From: Jacaranda mimosifolia
Taxonomy: Eukaryota; Streptophyta; Magnoliopsida; Lamiales; Bignoniaceae
Reading direction: 5' to 3'
Assembly (NCBI GenBank): GCA_018894105.1
Contig: CM032117.1
Span: forward strand, 46,038,503-46,102,502
DNA: 64,000 nt
Shown: piece after piece, positions 1 through 10,870 of the stretch
Position numbering within the stretch: the stretch's first letter is position 1
Layout of the letters: each line of letters opens with the position of its first letter
Program-made: the position numbers and the translations under genes
Notes under the pieces: model-generated
Seen by the model: only the letters and a program-made list of their open reading frames with translations
Databases searched by the model: none
Told to the model about the DNA's origin: nothing

Positions 1-1234
1 TTAAAATAGTAATATATATATATATATATAATATTTTAATTGAATTCAATTCAATTTAACTAAAAAGTAAAATAAGTAAAAAACTAAAATAAATTAAATC
101 TATCATGATAATATATTTTTAATAATTTTTAAAATTAAAAAATAATAATGACATGTAACACCCTTAGATTTGGCATTTTAGAAAGAAAGATTTAAAAATT
201 AAAATATTTATTCGATGAAAATTTTGGGGCTCAAAACATGAATAAGAAAGCACTTGATTGTAAGAATTTTGAAAGTTTTGGTGGTCAACAAAATTAATTT
301 TGATCAACCGGGTTAATAGAGTCATTAACTAGTTTGAGGACTTAATTGAAATTGAGGAAAAAAAAAATTGGGGTCAATGTGAGGCACTCAGAGAGTTAAA
401 AGGATTCAATTGAAATCTGAGTGGAAGTATTGGGGTGAAAATTACAATTTCAGAGAGTTGAAAAATATATACACAAGAGCCCTCCTATTGTATCAGATTC
501 TTCCATGCTTACCGTCACCATCCTCTCCAACCAGCACCTTTCCGATGTTGGAAAAACTAGCAACCAAGTAACCATTCTTTTTCTCTCGTCACAAGGAAGA
601 CATCGGTACCAAATTTACCTAGAAATAACCAGCAACTCACCGAAAATTAAGCTCCAAATGGAGCCTCACAGTGGTGGTGACGGGTTGCTTAGTTCCGGTG
701 ACAAAAACTCATAAACAAGGAGTGGGTTTTGATGGACTCGATGAGATGAGTGTAATGGTGGTTTCAATTTTATGATTTGACCAACGAAGAAAGAGAATGG
801 TAGATCGAAGCGCGCGGTGGAGTTGAGCGGTTTTGCTTAAAATTAGCCAACGAAGTAAAGGAAAAAGTTGAAATTGATTTGGGGGTTTGATAGAGCGCAA
901 TAAGGCGCACCTTCTGGCGTCAACAAAACCCAGTTCCGTTGGAGGCGCATAGTGGCGGTCTGGCGAAAATTGAAGGTGATAAAAATATATCAAATAAACC
1001 CTCGTAAATTAAAAAATATTACAAATAGATCCAAGGGTATTTTTGTCTTTTGATATTTCTAATCAATTTTCTTTTTGTTTTAAATTTTTAGTAGAAGGGC
1101 ATTTTGGTCATTTTACACTTTTCGTCAGCATTACATTTAGGTCCCAAAGTTCATGGGGGTATTTGTAATTTTTAAAACAATATGAATTTTTTCGTAATTA
1201 CACCAAACCTCAAGGGGGTAGCTGTAATTCACCC
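1..1234. mobile_element. Non-autonomous Mutator-like element, copy A (right part; left part lies outside the window)
   Basis: Bases 1-1234 repeat 4889-6132 nearly base for base in the same orientation, starting with an AT-rich block and an (AT)n run. The right end (about 1136-1234) is the inverted complement of the left end of copy B at 4306: it reads as a run ending GTAATTCACCC, against GGGTGAATTAC at 4306. From 154 the interior resembles the start of the LTR family seen at 1313 and 56171 (TGTAACACCC followed by a similar 5' region), so the element seems to have picked up LTR sequence. The short open frames inside do not look like conserved proteins. Assignment to Mutator rests on the 9-bp target duplication of copy B. 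Confidence 0.72.
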
Positions 1235-1312
1235 TAAAAATTAATTTTCTAATATATATGTCTTTTTGGTAATCATTTTTTATTTTATAGAAAAAAACTT
1301 CTCGTATAAAAT

Positions 1313-3944
1313 TGTAACACCCCTGGAATTCGTTATTTTGAAAAATAAGGATTTAGAAATCAAGAAATCGGTTGATCGAATTTTAGGGCTCAAAAAATAA
1401 ATGAAAAGGACTTGATCGTAAGAATTTTAAATGGCTTAGGGTCAATTTGCAATTTGCAGAAACTTGATTGAGCAATCTTTAAAAGTTTTGTGGTTCAAAG
1501 TAGGATTTCTTTTGGTCAACTAGGTGAAAATAAGGCACTCACTTAGTCTAGGGACCAAATTGAAGAGTTGGTAAACTTTGAGGGACTCAATTGCAAGCTG
1601 GAGGAAAGTTTGGGGGGCCAAAATTAAAATTTTGAAAGTACATATATATAAATAGTAGTTCAGCCCCTGGATTTCTCATTTCTTCACCATGCACCACCCT
1701 GCTCTTTCCACCAGCAACCTCTCTCCGGCAACGCCAAACTTATCATATTTAGTACCAAACTACTCATCTCTTTATGGTGAGCACAACGGTACAAAAATGG
1801 GTTGGAAGTTACTACCGCAGTAGAGCTTGGTGGCACGACGTCCCTGGCGGTAGAAGCTAAAATCTAGGATGTGGGTTTTGAAGGCCTCAGCTTAAGGATG
1901 AAGATGATGGTTTTGGATTGAAGTTTCAGGCGGCAGCGACGGCGGGAATTGGAAAAATAGCCACGGTAGCAGATGGTGGTGCTAAGGCTTTAGGGCTGCA
2001 ATTGACTGTCTTTTCGGCAGCGTTTGGTGAAATTGATTGGACCATTGGAGAGCTCTCATTGAGACGCGTCTTTTGGTGTGGCGTTAACATTTTTCGGCGG
2101 TGGTGCGGAAGTGGAGTTGGGACAAAATCTTCAGCTCATCGCGAGGATATATTCGGTTTGTGATTCTAGCGCTTCTAGCGTTGGATCTTGGGTAAAGAGA
2201 TGGATTGGGGATTTATATATATATATATATATACGTATATGTTGTACCATTATTTTTATAAATATTGTATATTGCCAAGAATGGGGATTTAATAAGTGAT
2301 TTGGTGTAGATACCTCCCATGCATGGATTATAGTATAGTTTAGTGGACTCAAATTCAAATTAGAAAGATAATTTTTAGGTAATTAAGTTAATTGAAGGAT
2401 TTAAACCCTAACTTGTGGATTTTATGCATTTAGAACTTAAGTGATAATAACTGGGTTATTCAAGATGATATGGAATCAAAACTTAGGACATGCATTTGCC
2501 ATTATAAGCTTAGTGAACTTGAATTTGTATTATTTTATGATAAATTTGGGATTAATTGAGTAAATTGATAGAGAAAACCCTAAAACTACCTTATTTTGAG
2601 AATAGCTATCAATTTTAGACTGCTCATAGTAAGATTGTAGTTATTAAGTTCAAATAAGGATTTCGATCGTGGATTTATTCTCTTGGTTAGGTAATGAAGA
2701 AGTGGGTCCCGCGGACCAGTAGTCGGTGATTGCAGATTTCTAAGACTACGGAGGTGAAGGTTAGACCTCCTGGGTGTTTATTTTTGTATGCCCTGTGAGG
2801 GCCTGCCAATCTGGCAACTTCTTATACTTATCTGTTATGGTGATAAAACCCTGTGAGGGTTTCGATTTCTGTTTCTGTTTCGATTTCTATCTTTGTTTTT
2901 GTATCATACTCTGTTTTGATTGAAATCTGGAAATTATTGAATTCCAATTATTATCTGTTGTCTGATATGAACACCTATATGAGGGTTATCGTTGTTATTG
3001 ACTCTGATTTCTATCTGTTCTGGTGTCTAGAACTCTCGTTGTCTGTTGGTATTGATCTATTTGATTCGTACTGTTCGCCACATGATTCGTCTTGTTGATC
3101 TATCTGAGTTTGATTGGTATGTTATTGATTCATTCTATCAGCAATATGCTATGTACCAAGCTGGCATGCCTGGGTAAGCTATGTACCAAGCCATGTTTGG
3201 GTAAGTTTTGTACCAGGTTGTCACGCTTGGGTAAGTTAAGTACCAGGTTGTCATGCTTGGGTAAGTTTAGTTCAATTAGTATAAGGTTAAGTTTTGTACT
3301 AGGCTATCACACTTAGGTAAGTTTAATTTGACTGGAATAAGATGTACATATCCGTTATGATCTGTTGAATTGCATTAGTTGATCTGATCTGTTTTACCTA
3401 ATCGATTCCTGATTGTTCGATTATTTCCGGACTGCTTGACTTTGTCCTGGTATGTTTTAGCTTGACTGTTGATTTACGATCTTTTGAATAGATTCTTCCT
3501 CGACAGATCCTTTTTTCTTATGATTATGATTATCACTCACTAAGTCCTTTGGACTTACCCTTCCGTTTTATCTTTGATTCTCTTAGATAGGGATTAAGTG
3601 AAGAACTTGGACTCCAGGCCCAGATATGAACATATTTTGCAATAGATCAGGTGTTTGAATGTATATATAGAATCATCTAAATGTTAAGCCTGGACTTGAG
3701 ACGTTGTGATATGTCATGTTGAGGTTGATAACTTAAGGCATGTGAATGTTTTGTTAGATATAAGAAAGTGAATCATAGTACGTATTTATTGTTTTGTGAC
3801 GGAATATTTAAGTTGAAATCCACTACTATTTCTAATAAGCTTGAAAAGTTTGTTATGGGCGTATTGATTTGTATTGTGGGTTCAATTTAAGATTGAACTG
3901 AGTGGTGCCTCAACTTAGGTGCTATCCCGAGTGGGGGCATTACA
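1313..3944 (+). mobile_element. Solo LTR-like unit, family 'TGTAACACCC', copy A
   Basis: The unit begins TGTAACACCC and ends GGCATTACA, so it has TG...CA ends with a TGTAA/TTACA terminal inverted repeat. The flanking pentamers are AAAAT (1308-1312) and AAAAC (3945-3949), an imperfect duplication. It shares its start, a GAAGTGGGTC block, several CCCTGTGAGGG boxes and the palindrome AAGTCCTTTGGACTT (3542-3556) with the unit at 56171-59519, whose 5-bp duplication is perfect. No gag or pol coding is visible inside, so I read it as a solo LTR of about 2.6 kb. The length and style suggest a Gypsy-type element, but without an internal region the superfamily is inference. Confidence 0.62.
3147..3320 (+). 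repeat. Minisatellite inside solo LTR copy A
   Basis: Five to six imperfect units of about 30-33 bp, each built from a GTACCA(A/G)G block followed by a (T/C)GGGTAAG block. Units vary by substitutions and short gaps. The array lies about 220-400 bp upstream of the palindromic box shared with the other LTR. Confidence 0.75.
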
Positions 3945-4254
3945 AAAACATTATTATCTAAATTTTATTCTCTAACTTTTTTGAGGTACAAAATTAATTA
4001 TTATACTTTTGTAATTAATTTCATCTAACATTTTTTTTTTCAATTGATAGCATTGTTAGCCCATGTCCATATTTGTCAAAGGAAAAAGAAAAACAATTTC
4101 ATGCTTGTTAAATAATATTTTTGATATAAAAGATGTGAAGGATCTCAACAAGCACTATTAAATAAAAATGTTTAGTTACTATTTTCTTTTATTTCACAGC
4201 GAAATTCTATCTTATTTTTTCTTGTGGTAAAACTACATAAATTAAACTCTACAT
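3945..4254. other. AT-rich spacer, nothing recognised
   Basis: Between the solo LTR and the MITE/MULE nest. No open frame of note, no repeat shared with the rest of the window that I can see. Confidence 0.5.
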
Positions 4255-6396
4255 AGAGGGTTTGGGTGAGCTTATTAAACTCATCAAAATATCTTGTAAA
4301 ATGTTGGGTGAATTACGGCTACCCCCCTGAGGTTTGGCGTAATTACACAAAAACTCTCGTTGTTTTGAAAATTACAAATACCCTCTGAACTTAATCGTCA
4401 TCCAGCATTTTAGCCCAGCTGTTAGGGTTTTACTGTACATCCATTAAAAAATTTGGGTAAAATTCCAAAAATGCCCTTAGGCTAACTGATGTCATCTTTG
4501 ACCTAGTTTGACTTTTTTTAGTGGACAAAAATACCCTCAGGGGTGGTATTGTAAGATTTTTAATTTGTTAAGGGTGTATTTGTTATTTTTTTTTATTTGA
4601 GGTCTTAAATGTAATAAAATAAAGAAGAATTCAGGGTGAATTTAAAATAGTAAATGTATTTAAGATAATTTAATTATATTCAATTTAATTTAATGAGTAA
4701 GAAAAATTAAAAATATAAATCAAATCTATCATCTTGAACATATAATTTTAATAATTGAAATGATATATTCAATAGTATTAAAATTAATAAGCATATCTAA
4801 ACTAATTTAATTAAATTTATATCATTAATATATAACATATTAGATTATGTTAAATATAAATTTATATTATTATAATTATATGATAATATTAAAATAGTAA
4901 TATATATATATATATATATAATATTTTAATTGAATTCAATTCAATTTAACTAAAGAGTAATATAAGTAAAAAACTAAAATAAATTAAATCTATCATGATA
5001 ATATATTTTTAATAATTTTTAAAATTAAAAAATAATAATGACATATAACACCCTTAGATTTGGCATTTTAGAAAGTAAGATTTAAAAATAAAAATATTTA
5101 TTCGATGAAAATTTTGGGGCTCAAAACACGAATAAAAAAGGACCTGATTGTAAGATTTTGAAAGTTTTGGTGGTCAAACAAATTAATTTTGATCAATCGG
5201 GTCAATAGAGTCATTAACTAGTTTGAGGACTTAATTGAAATTGAGGGAAAAAAATTGGGGTCAATGTGAGGCACTCAGAGAGCTAAAAGAATTCAATTGA
5301 AATTTGAGATGAAGTATTGGGGAGAAAATTAGAATTTCAGAGAGTTGGAAAATATATACACAAGAGCCCTCCTATTGTATCAAATTCTTCCATGATTACC
5401 ATCACCATCCTCTCCAACCAGCACCTCTCCGATGTTGGAAAAACTAGCAACCAAGTAACCATTCTCTTTCCCTCATCACAAGGAACACATCGGTACCAAA
5501 TTTGCCTAGAAACAACCAGCGACTCGCCGAAAATTAAGCTCAGAACATAGCCTCACGGCGGTGGTGGTGGGTTATTTAGTTCCGGCGATGGAAACTCATA
5601 AACAAGGAGTGGGTTTTGATGGACTCGAAGAGAAGAGTGTAATGGTGGTTTTAATTTTGTGATTTGACCAACGGAGAAGGAGAATGGTAGGTGGAGGCGC
5701 GCGGTGGAGTTGAGCGGTTTTGCTTGAAATTGGCCAACTAAGTGAAGGGGAAAGTTGAAATTGATTTGGGGGTTTGATAGAGTGCAACAAGGTGCACCTT
5801 CTGGTGGCAGCCAAACCCAGTTCCAGTGGAGGCGCACGGCGGTTATTCGGCGGGCACGGGCAGCGGCAGCGGCAGCGGTTCGGCGAAAATTGAAGGTGAT
5901 AAAAATATATCAAATAAACCCTCGTAAATTCAAAAACATTACAAATAGGTCCAAGGGTATTTTTGTCTTTTGATATTTCTAAGCAATTTCCTTTTTATTT
6001 TAAATTTTAACAGAAGGGCATTTTGGTCATTTTACACTTTCCGTCAGCATTACATTTAGGCCCCAATGTTCAGGGGGGTATTTGTAATTTTTAAAACAAT
6101 GAGGATTTTTTTTGTAATTCTATGATTCACCCTAAAATGTTTAACATCTTATATGACATTAGAAAGTATTTGGAATTTTTTTTGAAAATGAGCTTATATA
6201 TGAGATTTTAAAATGAGATGTTGGGATCTTATATAAGTTCTGAATTCCAAACTTATTTTTAAAATCTCAATAGACTCTTTTAACTTTAACTATTTTAATT
6301 ATAAGATTATCTTAACAATTTAATAACTTATTATAAATTTAAAATTTAATATCTTATAAATTTTAAAAATATCTTATAAAATAAGTTCAGGCAAAT
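4255..6396. mobile_element. MITE split by the Mutator-like insertion (halves about 4255-4305 and 6133-6396)
   Basis: The left half starts with GGGTTTGGGTGAGCTTATTA. The right half ends in a roughly complementary stretch (AATAAGTTCAGGCAAATATC). Between them the MULE 4306-6132 sits with a 9-bp duplication. A related sequence with the same GGTGAGCTTATAAACT...AAAATATCTTATAAG start occurs at about 32935-33080 inside the hAT element. The halves are AT-rich and carry many CTTATA/TATAAG motifs. The outer boundaries and any target duplication are unclear, so this is a low-confidence family call. Confidence 0.4.
4306..6132. mobile_element. Non-autonomous Mutator-like element, copy B (complete)
   Basis: The 1827-bp element is bounded by perfect 9-bp direct repeats TAAAATGTT at 4297-4305 and 6133-6141, the length expected of Mutator insertions. 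The left end begins GGGTGAATTAC and the right end finishes ATTCACCC. The inverted repeats extend about 90 bp: the left arm has CCCCTGAGGTTTGG and AATTACAAATACCCTC, and the right arm has the complement. The right arm lacks a stretch of about 30 bp that copy A keeps. No transposase is present. Inside, 5044 onward resembles the 5' part of the LTR family found at 1313 and 56171, with a TGT-to-TAT change at its first bases, so the element is a composite that mobilised LTR-derived sequence. Confidence 0.82.
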
Positions 6397-7825
6397 ATCG
6401 TCTTAATCTTTATAAAACGACTATCTATATCAAGCTAAAGTAAATCAAGGACTAGACAATTTTTATTATTTTCAATGAATATTCTTAAAAAGGATAGAAA
6501 TGAAACTTTATTTAAATCCTTTTCTTTAACCCGTAAGAAAACTTTTTGGATAGGTGCTGCTACTCCGCCTATGGATTTTCATGAATGTAAAATTGAGTAA
6601 ACCTTGGAACTTCCACAAACGCAACTACATACTTCACCATATTTTTCTATTTATCATCTAGATACTAATGTCCTTCCCTTGTTTAAATGAATCAAGAACT
6701 TCAGATTTTCCAACCTTTCACTAAACTTACACCACAAATTAATATCACGACTTAAAGAAGTGACATGTCAGGGCCAGTACATGATAAAATTTACAGTCCT
6801 TTTTCATAAAATAAATCACAAATTTCTACAAAAAATTTCTTGGGGGAAAAAAGAAGTAGCTCAATGAAACTCAATACAGTGACAAAATATAGAAACAACC
6901 TAGCACAAGCCATTTGTAAAAGAACATAACTTTTCTATAGCAAAGAACACCAAAACAATCAATTGAACTATAAAATTATACAATAAGCCAATACAAAATA
7001 AAAACAGTCAAACTAGTTTCTTAATGAAATAATTAAGCAAACAAAGCAAAATAAGAGCAATTTAGTATATAAAACGAAGAGGTATTTTACTTGATTAAAA
7101 ATTAGACTTGGCACCTCTAACCAAAGATTTGCAAGTACAACAGGATCAAACAAATATGTCAAACTAAAAATGAAGCAGGTTTTCCCCAATTCTCCTACGC
7201 ATCTAGAGATATCAAAATTATGAATTTATAAAGCTCAATAGACAGCAATAATAAAATCATCTATATTTCTCTACATATGTTCCCCAATGTCAATTCTCCT
7301 ACACCTAAAACAACTACTTGAATCTTTTCTATTCAAGCTAATGTAGTAAGTTTTGTTGGACTCAGGATTTTAGTGAAAAACAATTAAAAATGGCAAGGAA
7401 AACACATCCCCAGCCACCCACCCACCCGTTCTCCAGCTAGCCCCTGTGTCCTTTAGTTCTATTGCCTAATATAACAAATCTTGAGGTTTGGCTTAGATAG
7501 GGGTGCATTCTAATGGGGTATGAGAACTGGGGTTTAAGATAAGTTTCCTCCCCTAACACTACATACTAAGAGCCAAACTTACTAAATCCAAGATGCATTT
7601 TCAGTCACCGTCTTTTTTTCAGCTCACTGGCACTACTTGTTTGCCGATTTTAGCTCGCGCCTCACTTACTCTTTGCTCGTCACTTGCTGGTAGCTGCTTT
7701 GCTCAGTGTAAAAGTGGAGTAAAATGTTTAAGGAGCCCGCCTGAAAACAAAGAATTTATTTTGGTTTTTTTTAATTATGTTGAGTTTTTGAAATAATAAG
7801 TAGTATTGGAATGCAAAAATATAGC
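6397..7825. other. Non-coding stretch, nothing recognised
   Basis: AT-rich sequence with no convincing coding frame on either strand. The open frame at 7593-7796 has no family motif and no splice context that I recognise. Confidence 0.45.
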
Positions 7826-7930
7826 ACTGTTAGTCAGTTGGCATGTTGGTTAGCTCTTTTGGACCTTAACAAGAGGTCATGAGTTCGATTCTCAAGAATT
7901 GCAAGTGAGCCTTTTTATTTTATTACTTCA
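7826..7930 (+). mobile_element. tRNA-derived SINE-like unit
   Basis: An A-box-like TGGCATGTTGG at 7839-7849, followed by TTAGCTC, and a B-box-like AGTTCGATTCT at 7882-7892 lie about 33 bp apart, as in a tRNA-derived RNA polymerase III promoter. The sequence does not fold into a full tRNA with matching acceptor and anticodon arms, so it reads as a SINE head and not a tRNA gene. The 3' limit and target duplication are not clear. Confidence 0.5.
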
Positions 7931-8304
7931 TATTAAATGATAAAATATTTTATCATTAATAATTTTTTGTATTTATTAATTAGTTCAATAGTAAATCTAT
8001 TCATTTTTTTTTATTGAGGTTCAAAGTTCAAATTTTATGAAACACATATTGATCCTTTTCATTTATTTGTAAATATTGGTGATGTTTAATAAATTATATC
8101 TAATATTTTACTAACTAAGCAAAAAAATCTACAAGCTTAAACTTATAAACATATTTAACTATTTAAATAGATATACAATAATAATATGTTTTTTATTTTA
8201 TGAAAATTATAATCACTATAAATATTTAAATACAATAATATAAATAAAACATGAAATTTATACTTTACATCACAAAATTATGTTGAAAAATAAAATATTA
8301 TATT

Positions 8305-8643
8305 TGTGACCAAGTATTGATCGAAAATTATGATCGTTAGTTAGTCAATGAATTAATGACACAAAAAAAGGTTTGGTCATAAAATAGTGATCGAAATATT
8401 ATAGGTCACTAATTAATGACCAAATTAGTGACCCCAATTAGCGGTCACTAAAATTAGTGATCGATAAAAATTTAATCCTTAATTAGTGACCAATTTAGTG
8501 ACCGAAATACTGAAGCAAGGGGGTCACTAATCAATCACTAAATGGTCACTATTTTTTAAATTTTTTTTTTTAGATGGGTCACTAATCAGTCGATAATTAG
8601 TGACTGAAAATTCAGTCACTAAAACCCCCCATTTTTTGTAGTG
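8305..8643. mobile_element. One end of a CACTA (En/Spm) element
   Basis: The stretch ends at 8643 with TTTTTTGTAGTG, the complement of CACTACAAAAAA, which is the usual CACTA terminus. Inward of it are at least seven exact copies of TTAGTGACC or its complement GGTCACTAA in both orientations over about 350 bp, plus several diverged ones, as expected of the subterminal repeats that a CACTA transposase binds. I find no matching CACTACAA end to the left in this window and no transposase, so this is a fragment or its other end is lost. It abuts the Copia integrase relic at 8644, which it interrupts. Confidence 0.72.
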
Positions 8644-10870
8644 ATTTGTATACAAAGAATCTATATGTTGCACTATTGTGTGCACACCCATTGAAATTTC
8701 ATTGATTGTTTTTGGTCCTATATTTACCATTTTAGGAGGTGGAACTCCTACCTTAACTAGATACCCCCGTAGTCAAATTTATTGGTAAGAAGCTGGACAA
8801 TTTTTCATGTACATGGTGCTTTCTCGAGTTTCCTATGAGGTTGCTTATCAAGCAAATGATTTGCAGTTAACACGACCTCTCCCCACATTTTTTGAAGAGC
8901 TCCACATTAAAAAGTAAGGCATTCATGATGTCTTTCAGTGTGCGGTTTTTAGGCTCCATAATACCATTTGATTGAATTGCATTTCAAGCTGCTACTTCAT
9001 GAATTATTTCATGTTCTGCACAAAACTCTTCAAATAGGGGTACATATTCACCACCTCTATCATTTTGAAGAGTTTTTATTTTCTTTTTAAGTTGATTCTC
9101 AACCTTATTTTTATATTGTTTAAATATTTCAAAAGCCTCATCTTTACTTGAAAGTAAATAAATATAACAATTTTTAATGCAATCATCAATGAAAGTTTTA
9201 AAGTATTTCTTTCTTCCTCTAGATTGCATCATTTTTAAACCACAAATATCTTTATGATTAAACAAAAAGGTTCCATGATTCTTTCAATTGTTTTAAAAGA
9301 AACTTTATTTATTTTTGCTTCAATGCACATATCATATTTTGAATTTGATTTAAGATCTACTTTTTATAAGAGGCTTAAAATTACAAGTTTTGTAGTGGAC
9401 TTGTAATTTAAGTGTCCTAATCTATGATACCATAAATTAGAAGACTCAAGCAAATAGGAAAAACTTATTTTATTATCAGAAATAATAGCTGGTATATTTT
9501 TGGGCATGATGGTCACTGCATTTATCTTAAAAAGACCATCACACAAGTATCCTTTACCAACAAATATTCCATTCTTAGTACAAATTTATTAGACTCAAAT
9601 ACCATCCTAAACCCATTCCCACTAAAAATAGGACTTGACACTAAGTTTTTTCGGATCTTTGGCCCATGAAACACGTTCTTAAGAGTTAACTCTTTTGCAG
9701 ATGTCATCTTGAGAATAACTTTGCCAACACCTTGCATCTTTGAATTTGAGGAACTTCCCATAGACAAGCTTTCATCTTTATTCTCCTTATAGGTTGTAAA
9801 CATGCTTTTGTCAGTGAAAACATGTTGAGTGGCCCTCATGTGTACCCACCACTACCTTAGACTATTAGCTAAATTTATGTTAGAAACCACAGTTGACAAA
9901 TTCAGGTCTCCAACCCCATTAGAAAGTTTATCCACCTCTTTGATGTTGGCATGGATTATCTTTCTCTTCTTTGAAGCCCTACTCTATTTTTGATGGAAAA
10001 CATCCTTGTCTCAATGACCTAGCTTGTGCTGACATGGTAAAACCCCTCAAACTTCTTCTTTTTTTTTTTTCTCCTCGTCTTTAGGGTATCCCTCTACTAA
10101 TTTTTGTCTAATGGACTTTACTTCTCCATGTTTCCTTTCACTTTAAGATTACTCCCTTAACTTTTCTTCTAGAAAGCTTATTATCTTTCTGAATCTTAGG
10201 TCTCAAAATAAGGTCTTCAAGATTCATCTCTTTATATTTATGCTTGAGATAGTTCTTGAAGTCCTTCCAACTCGAAGGCAATTCTCCACTAAGGCTACCA
10301 CTTAAAAGGTTCATCCAACACCATCCCTTCAGGTGCTAACTCATGGAGAATCATTTGATACTCGTTCATCTGAGACATGATAGATTTTACGCCAACCATA
10401 ACAAACTCAAGGAACTTACCAACTACAAATTTCTTAGTGCCAGTATCTTATGTCTTCTATTTTTTCTCAACTGGCTCCTATAGTTCCTTTACCATAGCAA
10501 TTGGGTTGTATACACTGTATTGCATGTTTTCCACCATTTAGGATATAGTTTTTGCATAGAAAATTGCATGATTCCATGCATCCACTGCAACATAGATTGC
10601 ATATTCAAGTTCTCACCAAATGAAGGGCATTCTTCACATAGCGACCTCAGTAGATTTAGTGTGGTGAAATAAAATAAGAGCTTCTGCTGCCACCTCTTGA
10701 AGTCATACGCATTGAATTTCTCATGCTTTTTATGTAACTTGTCCCACTATGACTAGAGCATCTTGAGCAAGAGCGACTAAACTAGACGTCCTCCATTACT
10801 AACACCACTAGTGTTGGACTCAACATTATTAGTAGGCACTTCATTGTTTGCTATTTCTAAATTTTTGAAA
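8644..10870 (-). pseudogene. Copia-type gag-pol relic (gag, protease, integrase), cut by CACTA
   Basis: Read on the minus strand this is a Copia polyprotein broken by many stops and frameshifts. From about 10870: gag N-terminus, then a UBN2-type gag with KKFVVGKFLEFVMV and a run ending ILHELAPEGMV near 10330-10440. Traces of a CCHC knuckle lie near 10000-10050. At 9522-9839 is the protease and its linker; the expected D-S/T-G-A site reads MRATQHV, so the catalytic Asp is lost. GAG-pre-integrase LWYHRLGHLNYKS follows at about 9400-9440, then integrase core (8984-9265) with FKTFIDDC and the conserved NDRGGEY, then NIGPKT at about 8710. There it ends at the CACTA terminus; reverse transcriptase and RNase H are absent. 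It is dead and cannot move unaided. Confidence 0.85.

Noticed and set aside
1918..2299. Protein-coding frames in the LTR at 1313-3944
   Set aside because: The overlapping frames have no domain, end at random, and are not conserved in the related LTR at 56171-59519.
7839..7892. tRNA gene
   Set aside because: A- and B-box-like motifs are present, but the arms do not pair into a cloverleaf and there is no clear anticodon stem, so I treat it as a SINE head.
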